Source of the DNA: an uncultured Hyphomicrobiales bacterium
GTDB lineage: Bacteria > Pseudomonadota > Alphaproteobacteria > Rhizobiales > Beijerinckiaceae
Length of the DNA stretch: 64,000 nucleotides
NCBI GenBank assembly: GCA_903847605.1
Contig: CAINED010000036.1
Coordinates: 1 to 64,000 of the forward strand
Reading direction: 5' to 3'
This document shows, in pieces, positions 54,381-62,784 of the stretch. Position 1 is the first letter of the stretch, and each line of letters starts with the position of its first letter. The position numbers and the translations under genes were made by a program. Below the pieces are notes generated by a model. The model was given only the letters and a program-made list of their open reading frames with translations, did no database searches and was not told the DNA's origin.

Positions 54381-55408
54381 GCGCGACGGAAGCAGCGTCA
54401 CAGGCTGCAGCGCCACATGAAGCAGGGCGCGATTATTTCGCATCGCTTGCGCGCTGGAAGGTCTGGGAAATCCTGTTCTGGGCGACTCTCGCCGGATGCT
54501 ATTTCTTCCCGGATATCGACCGGATGCTGATGAGCCGAGTCATCATCTGGGGCCTCTTTGCAATGTCCCTTGATGTGCTGCTCGGCTATCGCGGCATTCC
54601 CTCGCTCGGTCATGCCGTGTTCTTCGGCGTCGGCGCCTATGTCGCGGGTTTTCTGGGCAAGTTCGGCTGGACAGAGCCGATCAGCGGACTTTTCTTCGCG
54701 ATGTTCGTCGCGGGCGCGCTGGGTCTGGTCATGGGCAAGCTCGTGCAGCGCGTGACGGGCGTCGGGCTGCTCATGGTAACGCTCGGGCTCAATCTCATCG
54801 TCTTCGATTTCGTATTGCGCTCGACCGAACTTACGGGCGGGGATGACGGCCTGCAAGGCATCGTCATTGCGCCGGTGCTGAACTATTTCCGCTTCGACAT
54901 CTGGGGCCGTACGGCGTTCTGGTATGCCTTCGTCGTCGCCTTCGTTCTGTTCGTCGTCACGCGCATGCTGCTGAAATCGCCTTTCGGTCTTGCTCTGATC
55001 GGCGCGCGCGAGAACCCGCGTCGCATGCTGACCCTGGGCGCGCCCGTCGAAGGCGACGTCTCCCGCGCCTTCATGATTGCGGCCGCGCTCGCGGGAGCGG
55101 CCGGCGCGTTGCTGACGCAGACGACACAGACAGCGGCGCCGACTTATCTGTCTTTCCAGCGCTCCGCCGACGTTCTCGTGATTCTCATCATCGGCGGCGC
55201 GGGACGCCTTTATGGCGGCTTCATCGGGGCCATCGTTTTCATCCTGCTGCAGGATTATGTGTCGGCGCTCAGTCCGGTTTACTGGTATTTCTGGATCGGC
55301 CTTCTGCTCGTCATCATCGTCTCCTTCTTCCGCAAGGGCCTGCTGCCCTCAGTCGAGCAGCTTTACGACCGGTTGCGATCTCGCAAGAGCGCGGGGCCGC
55401 CGGGATGA
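54377..55408 (+). CDS. livM: Branched-chain amino acid-type ABC permease LivM
   Basis: A 343-residue membrane protein. After an amphipathic N-terminus its helices carry WGLFAMSLDVLLGYRGIPSL and LGHAVFFGVGAYVAGFL, then GLALIGARENPRRMLTLG (EAA loop) and VLVILIIGGAGRLYGGFIGA. It is the second permease of the importer. It overlaps LivH by four bases and LivG by four bases. Confidence 0.92.
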   Translation: MSATEAASQAAAPHEAGRDYFASLARWKVWEILFWATLAGCYFFPDIDRMLMSRVIIWGLFAMSLDVLLGYRGIPSLGHAVFFGVGAYVAGFLGKFGWTEPISGLFFAMFVAGALGLVMGKLVQRVTGVGLLMVTLGLNLIVFDFVLRSTELTGGDDGLQGIVIAPVLNYFRFDIWGRTAFWYAFVVAFVLFVVTRMLLKSPFGLALIGARENPRRMLTLGAPVEGDVSRAFMIAAALAGAAGALLTQTTQTAAPTYLSFQRSADVLVILIIGGAGRLYGGFIGAIVFILLQDYVSALSPVYWYFWIGLLLVIIVSFFRKGLLPSVEQLYDRLRSRKSAGPPG

Positions 55409-56148
55409 GCGAGGCCGTTCTCGAAACGAAGAACATGCACATGGCCTTCGGCGGGCTCGTGATCTTCGAGGCCATCGACTTCTCGCTGCGCCGTGGCGAC
55501 CGTCACGCCATCATCGGGCCCAATGGCGCGGGCAAGACGACGTTCATCAATCTCGTCACGGGCTTGCTGAAACCGCGCGCAGGCGAGATCTGGTTCGACG
55601 GCCGCAACGTGACGCAGGATACGCCGCAGCAACGCGTGAAGGCGGGCCTCGTGCGCACCTTCCAGATCAACTCGCTGTTCAAGGCGCTGAACCCGCTCGA
55701 ATCCGTCATGCTCGCCTTGCTGGAGCGCGAGGGACGCAGCAAGCCCTCCTTGCGCACGGTCGCGCAGGAAAAGCCGCTCATCGACGAGGCGATGGCGCTG
55801 CTCGATCGCTTCGGCCTCGCCGGCGATGCTTTTTCGATTACGGACGCGCTGGCCTACGGCAAACAGCGACTGCTCGAAGTCGTGCTGGCGCTGGCCCTAA
55901 AGCCGAAAGTGCTGCTGCTCGACGAACCGGCGGCGGGCCTCTCGACACAACAGGGGCACGAAGTCTTCGCCAAACTCGCGGACCTGCCGGGCGAGACGGC
56001 CATCCTTTTCATCGAGCACGACATGAACCTCGTGTTCCAATATGCCGACATCGTCTCGGTTTTCGCGGCGGGATCGATGGTGTTGCAGGATACGCCCGAG
56101 AATGTGCGCGCGAGTCCTCGCGTGCGGGAGGTCTATCTTGGCGCATGA
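55405..56148 (+). CDS. livG: ABC transporter ATP-binding protein LivG
   Basis: A 247-residue ATPase with Walker A in IIGPNGAGKTTFINLVTG, the Q-loop in GLVRTFQINSLF, a degenerate signature LAYGKQRLLEVVLALALKPK, and Walker B LLLDEPAAGL with H-loop IEHDMNLVF. Overlaps LivM by four bases and the next gene by 11. The signature ALAYGKQRLLEV is the usual LivG variant. Confidence 0.93.
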   Translation: MSEAVLETKNMHMAFGGLVIFEAIDFSLRRGDRHAIIGPNGAGKTTFINLVTGLLKPRAGEIWFDGRNVTQDTPQQRVKAGLVRTFQINSLFKALNPLESVMLALLEREGRSKPSLRTVAQEKPLIDEAMALLDRFGLAGDAFSITDALAYGKQRLLEVVLALALKPKVLLLDEPAAGLSTQQGHEVFAKLADLPGETAILFIEHDMNLVFQYADIVSVFAAGSMVLQDTPENVRASPRVREVYLGA

Positions 56149-56854
56149 CGGCGAGATCATTCTCGATGTGCGCAAGCTCGACGCCGGCTATGGCGCGGCC
56201 AAAGTCCTGCACGGCGTGGAGTTCACGGTGTCGCGCGGCGAGATGCTGGTCGTGCTCGGCCGCAACGGCGTCGGCAAGACGACGCTGCTTGAGACGATCT
56301 GCGGCCTGACGACCTGGCAGGCCGGCGAGATCCTGTTCAAGGGCCAGAATATCGAGCGGTTGGCTCCCTATCGCCGCAACCGGATGGGCATCGGCTGGTC
56401 GCCACAGGAGCGCGAAGTCTTTCCATCCCTGTCCGTGCAGGAAAATCTCGCGGTCGTCTATCGCGGCGGCAAGTGGACCATCGACAAGCTCTACGACCTG
56501 TTCCCGCGCCTGCGCGCGCGGCGCGATAATTACGCGCGCCTGCTTTCGGGCGGCGAACAGCAGATGTTGGCCATAGCGCGCGCGCTGGCGAGCGATCCCG
56601 ATCTGCTGCTGCTGGATGAACCCGTGGAAGGCCTCGCCCCGCTGGTGGTCCAGGAGATGGTCGCCGCCATCAACAGGATGCGCGCGGAGGCCGCGCTGAC
56701 CATCGTGATGGTCGAGACCAAGCACGAGGTTGCCCTCGCCCATTCGGATCGTTGCATCGTCCTCGATCATGGGGTCATCGTCCATGCCGCGCCCAGCGCG
56801 GAGATGCTGGCAGATCATGCCCTGCTCGACCGCCTGCTTGGCGTCGCAGCGTAG
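56138..56854 (+). CDS. livF: ABC transporter ATP-binding protein LivF
   Basis: A 238-residue ATPase: LGRNGVGKTTLLETICG (Walker A), ARLLSGGEQQMLAIARALAS (signature), LLLLDEPVEGLAPLVVQ (Walker B) and VETKHEVALAHSDR. The start is TTG at 56138, with GGGAGG seven bases upstream and an 11-base overlap with livG. The frame has ATGs further upstream that lie inside livG and encode no homologous residues. It completes the two-permease, two-ATPase importer. Confidence 0.92.
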   Translation: MAHDGEIILDVRKLDAGYGAAKVLHGVEFTVSRGEMLVVLGRNGVGKTTLLETICGLTTWQAGEILFKGQNIERLAPYRRNRMGIGWSPQEREVFPSLSVQENLAVVYRGGKWTIDKLYDLFPRLRARRDNYARLLSGGEQQMLAIARALASDPDLLLLDEPVEGLAPLVVQEMVAAINRMRAEAALTIVMVETKHEVALAHSDRCIVLDHGVIVHAAPSAEMLADHALLDRLLGVAA

Positions 56855-56910
56855 GCAGTGAACCGCAGACCCGGCTGGCGCGTATATCTCCAGGGACCGG
56901 AGGACCGCTC

Positions 56911-57309
56911 ATGAAAGCCATCGCTTACGGATATATCGCTGCGGCGGTTTGCATGCTGGTGCTGGACGCGATCTGGCTCTCCACCATGGCCCGTATTCTC
57001 TACAAGCCGAATATCGGCGAATTGCTGATGGAAGGATTTCGCATCGCCCCGGCCATCGTCTTTTATCTTCTCTATCTTGCGGGCATTGTCTTTTTCGCCG
57101 TTCATCCGGCATACGAAAAGGGTTCGATGTCGACGGCGTTGCTGAATGGCGCGGTCCTCGGCCTCATCGCATACGGCACTTACGATCTCACCAATCAGGC
57201 GACGATGAAAGTCTGGCCCGTCACCGTAACCATCGCCGACATGATCTGGGGCACGTTTCTAACTTCGATCAGCGCCGCAGCCGGGTACATCGGCGCAAGA
57301 GCGGCGTGA
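56911..57309 (+). CDS. DUF2177-family membrane protein
   Basis: A 132-residue protein with four helices: AYGYIAAAVCMLVLDAIWLS, APAIVFYLLYLAGIVFFAV, NGAVLGLIAYGTYDLTNQAT and VTIADMIWGTFLTSISAAAG. These match the DUF2177 hallmark (DAIWLG near helix 1, TYDLTNxAT). Function unknown. GGAGGACCGCTC precedes the ATG. Its 3' end overlaps the convergent methyltransferase gene by 51 bases. Confidence 0.85.
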   Translation: MKAIAYGYIAAAVCMLVLDAIWLSTMARILYKPNIGELLMEGFRIAPAIVFYLLYLAGIVFFAVHPAYEKGSMSTALLNGAVLGLIAYGTYDLTNQATMKVWPVTVTIADMIWGTFLTSISAAAGYIGARAA

Positions 57310-58335
57310 TCCGACCGGCTTCAGGCGGTAGTGACTGACGGCCCACTCGTTGCCACCGGCATGGCCAAACAAGCCTTCGGTTGCAAGAAAGAACATGCGC
57401 CAGCGCCGCCGCCAGAGCGGCGCGTCGTCGCCATACACATCCCGGAGTATCCGGTCCAGTTCGGCCCGATGCGCATCGAAGTTCTCAAGCCAGCAGCGCG
57501 CCGTGCGCGCGTAATTCTCGCCGTTCCATATCCATTCCTGTTCGACGTCGAAGAGGTCCGGATACTGACGTATGAGCGCATGGCTGGGCATGATGCCGCC
57601 GGTGAAGAAGTGCTGCGCGATCCAGTCGGCGGGATCGTTACGATCGAAGGCGTAGGACATGGCCCGGTGCGTGAAGACATGCATGAACATGCGTCCGTCC
57701 GATTTCAGCCACCGCTTCGCTTTGCTTAGCAGCGCGCGCCAGTTGGACATGTGCTCGAACATCTCGACCGAGACGATCCGGTCGAATGCGTCGCTGGTTT
57801 CAAAGGCGTTCATGTCCGCGGTCACGACCTTCAGGTTCGTCAGTCCTCGCCGCGACGCCGTTGTCTCTATGTGATGGCGCTGGGAATGCGAGTTCGAGAC
57901 CGCGACGATGCGGCTACCGGGATATTTCTGCGCCACGAAGAGCGAAAGCGACCCCCAACCACATCCAAGTTCCAGAATGGCCTGACCATCGCGCAAATCC
58001 GCATGAGCGCAGGTTTCTTCCAGAGCGAGACGCTCGGCATCTTCCAGCGTATGCGTATTTGCGTCGAAGCGGCAGCATGAATACTTGCGATGCGGACCGA
58101 GTATCAGTTCGAAGAAAACCGCGGGTATTTCATAATGCTGGGCATTCGCATCGGCAGTATTCACCGCGATGGGTTGCGATGACATCAGGCACGCAAATTC
58201 GGCATCCGCATCCGCCACATTATCGTTGCCGAAAAGACGCGTGCGAGCGCAAAGGCTCCAGATGCCAGCGCGCAGCATGAAGTCAGGCAGATCGCGGCTA
58301 TCCGCATAGGAAACGACTTTCGCGGCAATGCTCAT
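57259..58335 (-). CDS. Cyclopropane-fatty-acid-synthase-like SAM methyltransferase
   Basis: A 358-residue protein with the CFA synthase-type core: NAQHYEIPAVFFELILGPHR, the SAM-binding ILELGCGWGSLSLFVA, and VSVEMFEHMSNWRALLSK with MFMHVFTHRAMSYAF. The set FFTGGIMPSH and NGENYARTARCWLENFD is characteristic of the CFA-like group found next to RpoE-ChrR. Its substrate is probably an unsaturated fatty acyl chain. The last 17 codons run into DUF2177. It overlaps the upstream DUF1295 gene by four bases. Confidence 0.85.
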   Translation of the reverse strand: MSIAAKVVSYADSRDLPDFMLRAGIWSLCARTRLFGNDNVADADAEFACLMSSQPIAVNTADANAQHYEIPAVFFELILGPHRKYSCCRFDANTHTLEDAERLALEETCAHADLRDGQAILELGCGWGSLSLFVAQKYPGSRIVAVSNSHSQRHHIETTASRRGLTNLKVVTADMNAFETSDAFDRIVSVEMFEHMSNWRALLSKAKRWLKSDGRMFMHVFTHRAMSYAFDRNDPADWIAQHFFTGGIMPSHALIRQYPDLFDVEQEWIWNGENYARTARCWLENFDAHRAELDRILRDVYGDDAPLWRRRWRMFFLATEGLFGHAGGNEWAVSHYRLKPVGSRRSCADVPGCGADRS

Positions 58336-59156
58336 GCGCGGCGCTCCTGTCTTTGAACCGGCGGCAGCGGGAAGAAGGCGCTCGTGCGTGCCTGATAGTT
58401 CCGGTAACGCTCGCCGTATTTCGCGACCATCACGTCTTCAAGCGGAGGAATGCCGGACACTTTTGTCAGCAGCCAGAACATGCAGACCGGCGCAAGCAGC
58501 GACATCCATCCCCAGTGATAGCTGCCTGCAATGTTGATCGCGAAAAGCGGCCAGGCCAGCCACACCATCCATTCGAAGAAATAATTGGGATGACGCGAAT
58601 ACCGCCACAGACCCGCATCGCATATCTGCCCGCGATTGGCGGGATCCCTGCGGAACTGCCGCAACTGCCAGTCCGCCAGCGACTCGCCGCCAATAGCGAA
58701 GGCGACGACAAGAAGCGCCAACCAATCCTGCGCCGAGAATAGCGGAGAAGGATTCCATGCGGCGACAATGACACTCATCGCCAGAAGCGCGCCGAACACA
58801 GCCTGTATCTGCAAAAATTTGAACATCTGCGCACTGGCGTCCGCGCCCCATTCGCGGCGCAGCTTCGCATAGCGGGGATCGTCACTGACCTCCGACGAGC
58901 GCATGGCGACGTGAGAGCCAAGGCGGATGGACCATGCGGCTGCGAGAGCAGCTGCCAACAGGGCGCGCGCATTTCCGGTGGCGACCCAGCCAGCGAACGC
59001 GCCCAACACTGACGCAGCTCCTGTCCCGAAAGACCAGAATGTGTCGATCCAGCCAGCGTTGCCGGTTCGCTGCTCCACACGCCATGCAGCGTACATGAAG
59101 GCGCAATGTGTCATGGTCGCGCCCGCAAGGAGCGCGATGAAGATCGGCAGGGACAT
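58332..59156 (-). CDS. DUF1295 (steroid 5-alpha-reductase-like) membrane protein
   Basis: A 274-residue membrane protein with about seven helices. The C-terminal motif GQICDAGLWRYSRHPNYFFE then WMVWLAWPLFA, with the R-x-S-R-H-P-N-Y-F core, is the DUF1295/steroid-5-alpha-reductase-like hallmark and suggests NAD(P)H-dependent reduction of a lipid. EDVMVAKYGERYRNYQARTS follows. It overlaps the CFA-like gene by four bases and lies 43 bases after chrR, so it may belong to that transcript. Confidence 0.85.
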   Translation of the reverse strand: MSLPIFIALLAGATMTHCAFMYAAWRVEQRTGNAGWIDTFWSFGTGAASVLGAFAGWVATGNARALLAAALAAAWSIRLGSHVAMRSSEVSDDPRYAKLRREWGADASAQMFKFLQIQAVFGALLAMSVIVAAWNPSPLFSAQDWLALLVVAFAIGGESLADWQLRQFRRDPANRGQICDAGLWRYSRHPNYFFEWMVWLAWPLFAINIAGSYHWGWMSLLAPVCMFWLLTKVSGIPPLEDVMVAKYGERYRNYQARTSAFFPLPPVQRQERRA

Positions 59157-59199
59157 TGTGTCACCAGTCTGTAAGAGGCTGTGTCAGAAACGCACTGCG

Positions 59200-59838
59200 C
59201 TAGATACGCACGAACGGCTGAAACAGTTTTCCGACCAGGCCGTGCAATTGCAACCGTCCGCTCATTGCAACCAGACAGATGCACTCGCTCCCGGCGTCGA
59301 CCATCGGCCTGTGATCGATCTGGCTATCCGCATCTTCGATGTCGCCCGGTTCGAACCGGCCGAATTCGTGCTCGAAAGCTCCCTTGAGGACGAGCGTCAG
59401 CTCGACGCCCGAGTGCGTGTGTTGCGGCATCTTCGTTCCGGCCGCAGCCTTAAGCAGAAACACGCGCACACCATCCTCAACGGGGACGCCAATATCGGCG
59501 CTGTGCACGCCGAAGCCGCGCCACTTCCAGCGGCCCTGCCCGTAAAGTGAAATGAGCCGTTCAACCGTATCGACCCCGGGCTTTGGCGGAGAGACAAGTT
59601 GCGGCTCGGGAGCCAGAGCAAGCTCCTGCATCGCAGCGCCATCATGCGCGCGCCCGAGACGAGAGGGCTCGGCATCGCCCAGCAGAGCGCCGCCGATACA
59701 TTCGAAATCGCGCACGGAATGCCGGCACGCCGGACACATCGCCAGATGCGCCGCGATGACGAAAGCGCTGCCCTCGTCAAGCGAACCGGCTGCATAGGCA
59801 GCAAGCGTCTCGTCGTTGGGGTGGTGGCTAATCGTCAC
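59200..59838 (-). CDS. chrR: ChrR-type anti-sigma factor with C-terminal cupin
   Basis: A 212-residue protein. The N-terminal zinc anti-sigma domain has HLAMCPACRHS (H-x3-C-x2-C), and the C-terminal half is a cupin with MPQHTHSGVELTLVLKG. This domain order is that of Rhodobacter ChrR, which holds RpoE until singlet oxygen appears; the cupin is needed for that response. It starts at GTG 59838, overlapping the sigma factor stop by four bases (GTGA), so translation is coupled. Whether the Rhodobacter signal is conserved is inferred. Confidence 0.9.
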   Translation of the reverse strand: MTISHHPNDETLAAYAAGSLDEGSAFVIAAHLAMCPACRHSVRDFECIGGALLGDAEPSRLGRAHDGAAMQELALAPEPQLVSPPKPGVDTVERLISLYGQGRWKWRGFGVHSADIGVPVEDGVRVFLLKAAAGTKMPQHTHSGVELTLVLKGAFEHEFGRFEPGDIEDADSQIDHRPMVDAGSECICLVAMSGRLQLHGLVGKLFQPFVRI

Positions 59839-60416
59839 TTAATTTCCTCCAGTTTCTGGCGCAAGCGGGCCATGGCGAGGCGGGTTCGGGACTTGACGGT
59901 GCCGAGCGGGAGACCAAGCGCCTCGGCAATTTCGGACTGGCTCATGCCTTCGACAAAGGCGAGCCGCACGACTTCCATCTGATCGGGAGGCAGGATTTTC
60001 AGCGCTTCGCGTACACGCGCCTCGCGCTGCGAGGCGCCTAGGATCTCGTCAGGCTGTTCCGGAGCTTCCGGTTCGACTGTCTCGAGCACCGCATAGACCT
60101 CCTCGCGGCGCTTGCGGCGGGCGATGTCGATCCGGAGATTTCGGGCAATCGTGAATATCCACGTGGAAGCACTGGCGCGGGCGGGATCGAAATAGGATGC
60201 CTTCCGCCAAACGGAGATCATGGCTTCCTGGGCGAGGTCTTCAGCCAATTCCGACGACGCCCCGCCGCGCATCAGCAAAGACTTGATGCGCGGGGCGAAG
60301 TGGCCAAACAGACTTGCAAAAGCTGAACGATCCTGCCGGGTCGCAATGTCCACGATGAGACTTGCCTGATCTTTCGCCTGATCCTGTGCCTGCTGCTTAT
60401 CGTTGTCCTTGTTCAT
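59835..60416 (-). CDS. rpoE: RpoE-type ECF sigma factor (ChrR-regulated)
   Basis: A 193-residue group ECF11-type sigma factor. Region 2 has LAEDLAQEAMISVWRKASYF and WIFTIARNLRIDIARR; region 4 has VVRLAFVEGMSQSEIAEALG then LPLGTVKSRTRLAMARLR. It directs transcription of the singlet-oxygen response in relatives. ATG 60416 is chosen since the promoter at 60529-60558 would begin its transcript near 60522, just downstream of the ATG at 60524; that leaves the start at 60416 inside the mRNA. It is autoregulated if the adjacent promoter is its own. Confidence 0.9.
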   Translation of the reverse strand: MNKDNDKQQAQDQAKDQASLIVDIATRQDRSAFASLFGHFAPRIKSLLMRGGASSELAEDLAQEAMISVWRKASYFDPARASASTWIFTIARNLRIDIARRKRREEVYAVLETVEPEAPEQPDEILGASQREARVREALKILPPDQMEVVRLAFVEGMSQSEIAEALGLPLGTVKSRTRLAMARLRQKLEEIK

Positions 60417-60528
60417 TCCATCCCTGGACACACGGCCGCCCGAAAGCGCTCGAGCCCCCTTGAGGGGGCGCAAGCCCCACTTAAGCGGCTGCGCGCCTGC
60501 TTCAAGAGGAAAAGTTTCGGACATGCAG

Positions 60529-60558
60529 CGATTACGTCCGACGCCGGCGGACGGATCA
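60529..60558 (-). promoter_or_regulatory. RpoE-type promoter for rpoE-chrR
   Basis: On the minus strand TGATCC (60558-60553) and TAATCG (60534-60529) are exactly 18 bases apart. TGATCC is the -35 of RpoE-ChrR-controlled promoters in Rhodobacter. The identical TGATCC-N18-TAATC arrangement occurs on the opposite strand eight bases away. Confidence 0.7.
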
Positions 60559-60566
60559 CTCCAAAA

Positions 60567-60596
60567 TGATCCGGTCAGGGCAGCCGTTCGTAATCA
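60567..60596 (+). promoter_or_regulatory. RpoE-type promoter for the COG2907-DUF1365 operon
   Basis: TGATCC (60567-60572) and TAATCA (60591-60596) are 18 bases apart and lead into the flavoprotein gene at 60642 with a short leader. The -35 element is 8 bases from that of the opposite-strand promoter, so the two cannot easily be bound at once. Confidence 0.7.
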
Positions 60597-60641
60597 TACT
60601 TAAGGACGGCCACCACGGCGCGCTCCCGTGAAAGGCTTCCG

Positions 60642-62000
60642 ATGCGAGACGGATTTGGTTACCGGCCCAGGATTGCAATTGCCGGTACGGGCATTTCGGG
60701 GCTGTCGGCGGCCTGGCTCCTGTCTCCACAATTCGATGTGACGATTTACGAAGCGGCCGGGCGAACCGGCGGGCACTCCAACACGGTGGACGTCGACCTG
60801 CCCGACGGACGGGTCAGCGTGGACACGGGTTTCATCGTCTACAACGAGCAGACCTACCCCAACCTGTCCGCCCTCTTCGATCATCTGGACGTGCAAACGA
60901 CCGGGACGATCATGTCCTTCGCGGCCTCACGCGGCAACGGCGCGCTCGAATATAACGGCGAGACGCTGAACGCGCTCTTCGGCCAGCGCAAGAATATCTT
61001 TCGTCCGCGCTTCTGGTCGATGCTGGCCGATCTCGTTCGGTTCTACCGTCAGGCGCCCGGAGATCTCGACGGGTTGGAAGTCTCCGGTCTGACCCTCGGC
61101 GCCTACCTGCGCCGCAAAGGCTATGGACAGGCCTTCATAGAGGACCATCTCTTGCCGATAGCCGGCGCGATCTGGTCCTCGCCGGCCCAGCGCATTCTCG
61201 AATATCCGGCCGCGAGCTTCATCCGCTTCCAAGAGAACCATGGCCTGCTAAAACTGACGGGACGGCCCATGTGGCGCACCGTGGTCGGCGGCAGCCGCGT
61301 CTATGTCGAGAAAATGAAGAGCCGCTTTGCCGCAAACATCCGGCACAACTGTCCCGTCGTCAGCGTCACGCGCCGTCCACATGGGGTCGTGGTTCGCGAT
61401 GGTCGGGGGCAGACAGACACCTTCGATCATATCATCTTCGCCACGCAGGCCGATCAGGCGCTTGCGACGCTGGCCGATGCAACGCCGTCGGAGCGCGATA
61501 TCCTCGGCAAATTCTCATACAGCGACAACGAGACCTGGCTGCATAGCGACGAAGCCTGGATGCCCAGGCGCAAGGGCGTGTGGGGAAGCTGGAACTATCT
61601 GGAGCGACCCGGCGTGGGCGGCAACCAGCTTTGCGTGACCTACTGGATGAACCGGCTTCAGCCGATTGTGACGAATACGCAGATGTTCGTGACGCTGAAT
61701 CCGTCGCAGCCCCCTGCACCGCACCTCAGTTATCATCGCGAGCACTACCGCCATCCGGTCTTCGACAAGGCCGCCATCGAAGCGCAGAAGCGCTTGTGGA
61801 CATTGCAAGGCGCTAAAAACACCTGGTTCTGCGGCTCCTATTTCGGCGCCGGCTTTCACGAGGACGGGCTGCAATCCGGTCTCGCCGTGGCCGAACAACT
61901 CGGTGGCCTGCGCCGCCCGTGGACCGTGCCGAACGAATCCGGTCGCATCTGGCTCGATCCGGCCTTGCAACGATCTTCCGTGCGAAAGATTGCGGCATGA
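60642..62000 (+). CDS. COG2907 FAD-dependent oxidoreductase (amine oxidase-like)
   Basis: A 452-residue flavoprotein. RIAIAGTGISGLSAAWLL is the FAD Rossmann motif, followed by GRTGGHSNTVDVDLPDG and VSVDTGFIVYNEQTYPN. The C-terminal CGSYFGAGFHEDGLQSGLA is the second FAD signature. COG2907 proteins are found next to CFA-like methyltransferases and DUF1365 proteins and take part in the RpoE response of Rhodobacter, where related genes are tied to furan fatty acid formation. Its ATG overlaps none; its stop overlaps the DUF1365 start by four bases. Confidence 0.88.
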   Translation: MRDGFGYRPRIAIAGTGISGLSAAWLLSPQFDVTIYEAAGRTGGHSNTVDVDLPDGRVSVDTGFIVYNEQTYPNLSALFDHLDVQTTGTIMSFAASRGNGALEYNGETLNALFGQRKNIFRPRFWSMLADLVRFYRQAPGDLDGLEVSGLTLGAYLRRKGYGQAFIEDHLLPIAGAIWSSPAQRILEYPAASFIRFQENHGLLKLTGRPMWRTVVGGSRVYVEKMKSRFAANIRHNCPVVSVTRRPHGVVVRDGRGQTDTFDHIIFATQADQALATLADATPSERDILGKFSYSDNETWLHSDEAWMPRRKGVWGSWNYLERPGVGGNQLCVTYWMNRLQPIVTNTQMFVTLNPSQPPAPHLSYHREHYRHPVFDKAAIEAQKRLWTLQGAKNTWFCGSYFGAGFHEDGLQSGLAVAEQLGGLRRPWTVPNESGRIWLDPALQRSSVRKIAA

Positions 62001-62779
62001 GCGCGCCGCTCGCATTCTATGCCGGTACTGTGCTGCACCGCCGCTTGCGACCGAAGCGCCATGCGCTCAAGCATTCATGCTACTGGATGCTGCTGGACGT
62101 GGATCGCGTTGCGGAGGCAGCAAAGTCCATGCGTCTGTTCTCCCTCGATCGCTTCAATGTCCTGAGCTTCCATTCACGCGATCATGGCGACGGCAGCGAG
62201 ATGCCGCTAGGTCAGCAGGCCGAAGCCCTGTTGAATGAGCATGGCATCAGGCCGCCGGGTGGGGCGATACGCCTGTTCTGCATGCCGCGCGTTCTTGGCT
62301 ACGGATTCAATCCGCTCAGCGTCTTCTTCTGTTACGATCCCGCCGACAACCTGAAGGCGATCATCTACGAAGTTCACAACACGTTCGGCGAGCGTCACAA
62401 CTATGTATTCCCCGTGCATGACGAGGCAAAGCTTTACCGCCACGGCTGCGACAAGGACTTTTACGTCTCGCCCTTCATGGACCTCGAACTGTCCTATGCC
62501 TTTCGCCTGCGCGCGCCGGACGACAAGATCGCAATCGGCATCGAAACGTCCGACGACCAGGGCGTCATGCTTTTTGCGGCATTGAGCGGCCAGCGCCGTG
62601 AGGCAAGCGATCGGTCGCTGATGCGTCTTGCTTTCAGTCAACCCCTCCTCACCCTGAAAGTCATCGCCGCGATCCACATTCACGCAGCGATACTCTGGTG
62701 GAAAGGCGTGGGAATACGCCGATGGAAGCCGCACATGCGGCGCACCGAGAAGCGACCTGTTCTGCAGGCTGCGGAATAG
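61997..62779 (+). CDS. DUF1365-family protein
   Basis: A 260-residue protein. FYAGTVLHRRLRPKRHALKH then SCYWMLLDVDRVAE opens the DUF1365 family. Further marks are PLSVFFCYDPADNLKAIIYE, VHNTFGERHNYVFP and KDFYVSPFMDLELSY. No activity is known, but it is nearly always beside COG2907 and CFA-like genes, suggesting a lipid role. The ATG overlaps the previous stop (ATGA). It is convergent with the alcohol dehydrogenase gene (five bases apart). Confidence 0.88.
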   Translation: MSAPLAFYAGTVLHRRLRPKRHALKHSCYWMLLDVDRVAEAAKSMRLFSLDRFNVLSFHSRDHGDGSEMPLGQQAEALLNEHGIRPPGGAIRLFCMPRVLGYGFNPLSVFFCYDPADNLKAIIYEVHNTFGERHNYVFPVHDEAKLYRHGCDKDFYVSPFMDLELSYAFRLRAPDDKIAIGIETSDDQGVMLFAALSGQRREASDRSLMRLAFSQPLLTLKVIAAIHIHAAILWWKGVGIRRWKPHMRRTEKRPVLQAAE

Positions 62780-62784
62780 CCGGT

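Noticed and set aside
52321-56854. Assigning leucine or urea as the substrate of the ABC importer.
   Set aside because: Binding-protein residues that decide the ligand cannot be read without a structure-based alignment, and no catabolic gene is attached.
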